This document shows positions 61,702-64,000 of a DNA stretch of 64,000 bases, piece after piece; the first letter of the stretch is position 1, and each line of letters opens with the position of its first letter. This DNA is from JADJSS01 sp046329815. Lineage in GTDB: Bacteria; Bacteroidota; Bacteroidia; Chitinophagales; JADIYW01. The notes beneath the pieces were generated by a model. The model saw nothing but the letters and a program-made list of their open reading frames with translations. It ran no database searches and was not told where the DNA came from. The DNA lies in the NCBI GenBank assembly GCA_046329815.1, contig JAXLTY010000003.1:124001-188000 (forward strand), read 5' to 3'. The position numbers and the translations under genes were made by a program.

Positions 61702-61732
61702 CAAATATAATTGACAAATGTCATAAAACCAA
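61702..61732 (-). promoter_or_regulatory. mscL promoter
   Basis: Minus-strand TTG (61732-61730), 20-bp spacer, TATATTTG (61709-61702), about 20 bp before the start. The -33 box lies four bases past the DUF2723 stop. Confidence 0.62.
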
Positions 61733-61736
61733 ATGG

Positions 61737-64000
61737 TTATTGTAATAATCCGTTAGGCACTGTAACATTTGGTTGTACGCTGGTGCTTTGAACAAGAGTT
61801 GGAAACGCTGCATTCAATTGTTTCAGGAACTCTTCATCTTTATAAGTAACTGCCAGCATTTCCATACGTTTTACCAATTCTTCCGCAGATTTTTTCTCAT
61901 TGGAGTACAAAGCCGCGAAGTCATCATTTGGCAAATTGTAGAAGCGCAAACAATCTTTCAGGTCTTTAATGAATAACTCTTTAATTGATCTGGCACCGTC
62001 TTTGTCATCTGCTCTGTAATACAAATCGATCCATTGTACACTTAAAACATTAAAGAAACGATTGTTTGGTGTATAGTAAGGTGCGTTTACATAGGTAAAT
62101 TCTTTCTTCACTCTGTCTAATACTTTTACAGCATCTGCTTTTCTGTTATTTCTAATTAAGTCGTCAGCTATGCCAAAATGCACACTTTTCAATGTGTTCA
62201 TAATACGCGCAGAATTCTCATCCATAAACATTTCACGCTCACCCATTCCACCGTATTTGAAATCTTTCATTACAATATCAAATGATTTTTGTGTGTTTTG
62301 AGCAGTGTAACCACGTTGGTTTTCTTCAAACTTGCAAGGCACGAAACGCAAGATCTCGCCTTCCTGGATCAGGTATTTACCTAAACCATTGTAATACACA
62401 TCTTCTACTGTATTAGAGAAACAAATAGGACGGCTCCAGTCTGCCGCTGCAACCATTGCCAATACCGCCAAATCATATTTAATAATGCGACTCTTGCCTA
62501 AATCCCAAACAATTTCATCTACAATTTTATCTTTAAACTGATCAGGAACAACATTATATTTTTCAATAGCAGCTCTGTCCACTTTCAATTTTAACTTGGT
62601 AGTCGGTAAATAATTTACAGCATCACCTCTGCTGGTTTGCGCTTTGTATTTCGGATTATCATTTAAGATAAATGCCATAATATTTTGTATGTCGTAATAC
62701 TGGCTTGGGTCTGCAAATCCGGACTGATCATTTAACTGAATCATATCTCTATTGCTGCCTCTGTATTTTTCAGACACGAAATCTTTATAGAAAGGAATCG
62801 GACCCGATTTGTTCGCTGCACGATGTAAGAAATCGATGTACCAATCTACACCTAACAAACTCAGGTTGACGATACGCACGTCTGTACGAATGCCTTCTAC
62901 TTCCTGTGCATACCACAATGGATAGGTATCATTATCGCCTTGTGTAAATAAGATAGCATTAGGCGGACAGCTCACTAAATAGTTAGCAGCAAAGTCACGC
63001 GCCATGTATCTGCCATGACGATTGTGGTCGTCCCAACCTTGTTTTGCCATTATAAACGGAACGAATAAACATAAAATAGTAGTTGCCAGAGCAATTGGTA
63101 AACCCGGTAAATTTTTGCTTTTCAGGAAATCGTAAACAGCTACAACAGCCAAACCTATCCAGATACAAAATGCAAAGAAAGAACCTACCAGCGCATAATC
63201 ACGCTCGCGCGGCTCGCGCGGTGGCTGGTTCGTGTACACGATCAAGGCAATACCTGTAACAATAAATAGCAATGCAAAAACCAATGTTTGCTGTTTGCTT
63301 TTTGAGTACATATAAATGATACCAATTAAACCTAACAACAACGGCAACATATAAAATTTATTTCTTGCTTTCTGATTCAGAATCTGATATGGTAAACCAT
63401 CCTGGCTTCCTAAATGCATATTGTCAATAAAAGAAATACCGGTTAACCAGTCGCCATTCATTTTTTCGTTGCCAGGTGTTCCCTGGTAATCATCTTGTCT
63501 GCCGGCAAAATTCCACATAAAATAACGCTTGTACATATAACCTAACTGGTAACGGAAGAAATACGTTAAGTTGTCAGAGAAAGTTGGCTTGCCCTGGTAA
63601 CCAGTCCAATACTGATACAATGCCGCAGCGCTTTCGCCATCATTAGTTGGTCCCATACGTGGAAAGATCATTTCATCAGCCGGATCATATTTGTAATCCA
63701 CTTTTTCGCCTTTTACTTCATATCTTTTTGTAGTCTGATCCGGATAGTAATCTTTTCCTTTTTGAATGTAATCAATTGGCTGCGCATCAAACAACGGACC
63801 TTTTACTAAGGCACGAGAACCATATTGTTCACGGTTTAAGTAAGATAATAAACTGAATGCATCTTTTGGTGCGTTCATGTTGATCGGTGGATTTGAAGCA
63901 GCACGAATCGGAACCATTGCATAAGAAGAGAATCCGATAAATATAACTAAGAAAGAAGTTGCAAATAATTGCAAATCCGCATGTTTGATTTTTTGTGCAT
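61737..64000 (-). CDS. DUF2723 / GT117-type membrane protein (N-terminus cut by window edge)
   Basis: The frame is open to base 64000, leaving 754 C-terminal residues; full-length family members are roughly 1000 residues. Membrane helices are seen at the start (FATSFLVIFIGFSSYAMV), then FYMLPLLLGLIGIIYMY, TLVFALLFIVTGIALIVYT, GSFFAFCIWIGLAVVAVY and PIALATTILCLFVPFI. After RYMARDFAANYL comes a soluble part with ILFTQGDNDTYPLWYAQEVEGIRTDVRIVNLSLL and a long C-terminal region with helical repeats. The family is annotated as glycosyltransferase 117-like; the substrate is unknown. Confidence 0.88.
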   Translation of the reverse strand, partial: AQKIKHADLQLFATSFLVIFIGFSSYAMVPIRAASNPPINMNAPKDAFSLLSYLNREQYGSRALVKGPLFDAQPIDYIQKGKDYYPDQTTKRYEVKGEKVDYKYDPADEMIFPRMGPTNDGESAAALYQYWTGYQGKPTFSDNLTYFFRYQLGYMYKRYFMWNFAGRQDDYQGTPGNEKMNGDWLTGISFIDNMHLGSQDGLPYQILNQKARNKFYMLPLLLGLIGIIYMYSKSKQQTLVFALLFIVTGIALIVYTNQPPREPRERDYALVGSFFAFCIWIGLAVVAVYDFLKSKNLPGLPIALATTILCLFVPFIMAKQGWDDHNRHGRYMARDFAANYLVSCPPNAILFTQGDNDTYPLWYAQEVEGIRTDVRIVNLSLLGVDWYIDFLHRAANKSGPIPFYKDFVSEKYRGSNRDMIQLNDQSGFADPSQYYDIQNIMAFILNDNPKYKAQTSRGDAVNYLPTTKLKLKVDRAAIEKYNVVPDQFKDKIVDEIVWDLGKSRIIKYDLAVLAMVAAADWSRPICFSNTVEDVYYNGLGKYLIQEGEILRFVPCKFEENQRGYTAQNTQKSFDIVMKDFKYGGMGEREMFMDENSARIMNTLKSVHFGIADDLIRNNRKADAVKVLDRVKKEFTYVNAPYYTPNNRFFNVLSVQWIDLYYRADDKDGARSIKELFIKDLKDCLRFYNLPNDDFAALYSNEKKSAEELVKRMEMLAVTYKDEEFLKQLNAAFPTLVQSTSVQPNVTVPNGLLQ

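Overview
The window is a 64 kb stretch of an AT-rich Bacteroidota chromosome. The evidence is type B ribosomal protein L31, a menaquinone methyltransferase next to a PorT-like type IX secretion protein, a secreted serine hydrolase ending in a type IX sorting domain, Bacteroidota-restricted families (DUF4783, DUF4476, DUF2723, IPExxxVDY), and promoters of the TTG-(about 20 bp)-TAnnTTTG type. I cannot place it below phylum level. No rRNA, tRNA, CRISPR array, intact transposase or prophage was seen.

Layout. 1-5.8 kb: a partial AAA+ ATPase, rpmE2, a secreted protein, engB, ubiE/menG, porT and udk. 5.8-15.8 kb: folD, then a minus-strand surface-polysaccharide operon (UDP-sugar dehydrogenase, rfbB, Wza-like exporter, Wzz-like chain-length protein, rfbC, cysQ), with waaA divergent. 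15.8-25.7 kb: a repeat-rich acidic protein, tdk, a chalcone-isomerase-like protein, an M20 peptidase, a ChlI/MoxR ATPase and VWA protein pair split by a tfoX-like gene, envelope proteins, and a membrane protein fused to a SelL-like redox domain. 25.7-33.5 kb: an accessory-looking block with a cytosolic trypsin-like protease and small partner, three exported proteins (one with Sel1 repeats), a LuxR-type regulator and a conserved unknown protein. 33.5-46.3 kb: hisS, gpmI, nadC, a lipid kinase, an eIF1-like factor, a GbsR regulator with three small membrane proteins, and dnaE. 46.3-58.2 kb: a VOC protein, a DUF4476 protein, a serine hydrolase, carbonic anhydrase, then rnc, fabF and acpP, with an XRE regulator, a lipoprotein and an outer-membrane protein lying between fabF and acpP, followed by pyk and an S41 protease. 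58.2-64 kb: an RHS relic, a 21-bp minisatellite, a WG-repeat protein, rlmB, mscL and a partial DUF2723 membrane glycosyltransferase-like protein.

Most of the window is housekeeping. The parts most worth a second look are: (1) the GbsR cluster, where an identical 18-bp palindrome lies upstream of both the regulator and its three membrane genes; (2) the cytosolic protease/partner pair and the LuxR-headed exported-protein block; (3) the insertion between fabF and acpP; (4) a family of degenerate 7-bp (and some 8-bp) tandem arrays that reach into promoters, start and stop codons and, twice, the waaA reading frame; (5) the RHS relic bounded by an inverted repeat and followed by a 21-bp array. All functional statements come from reading motifs by eye; no database search was run.
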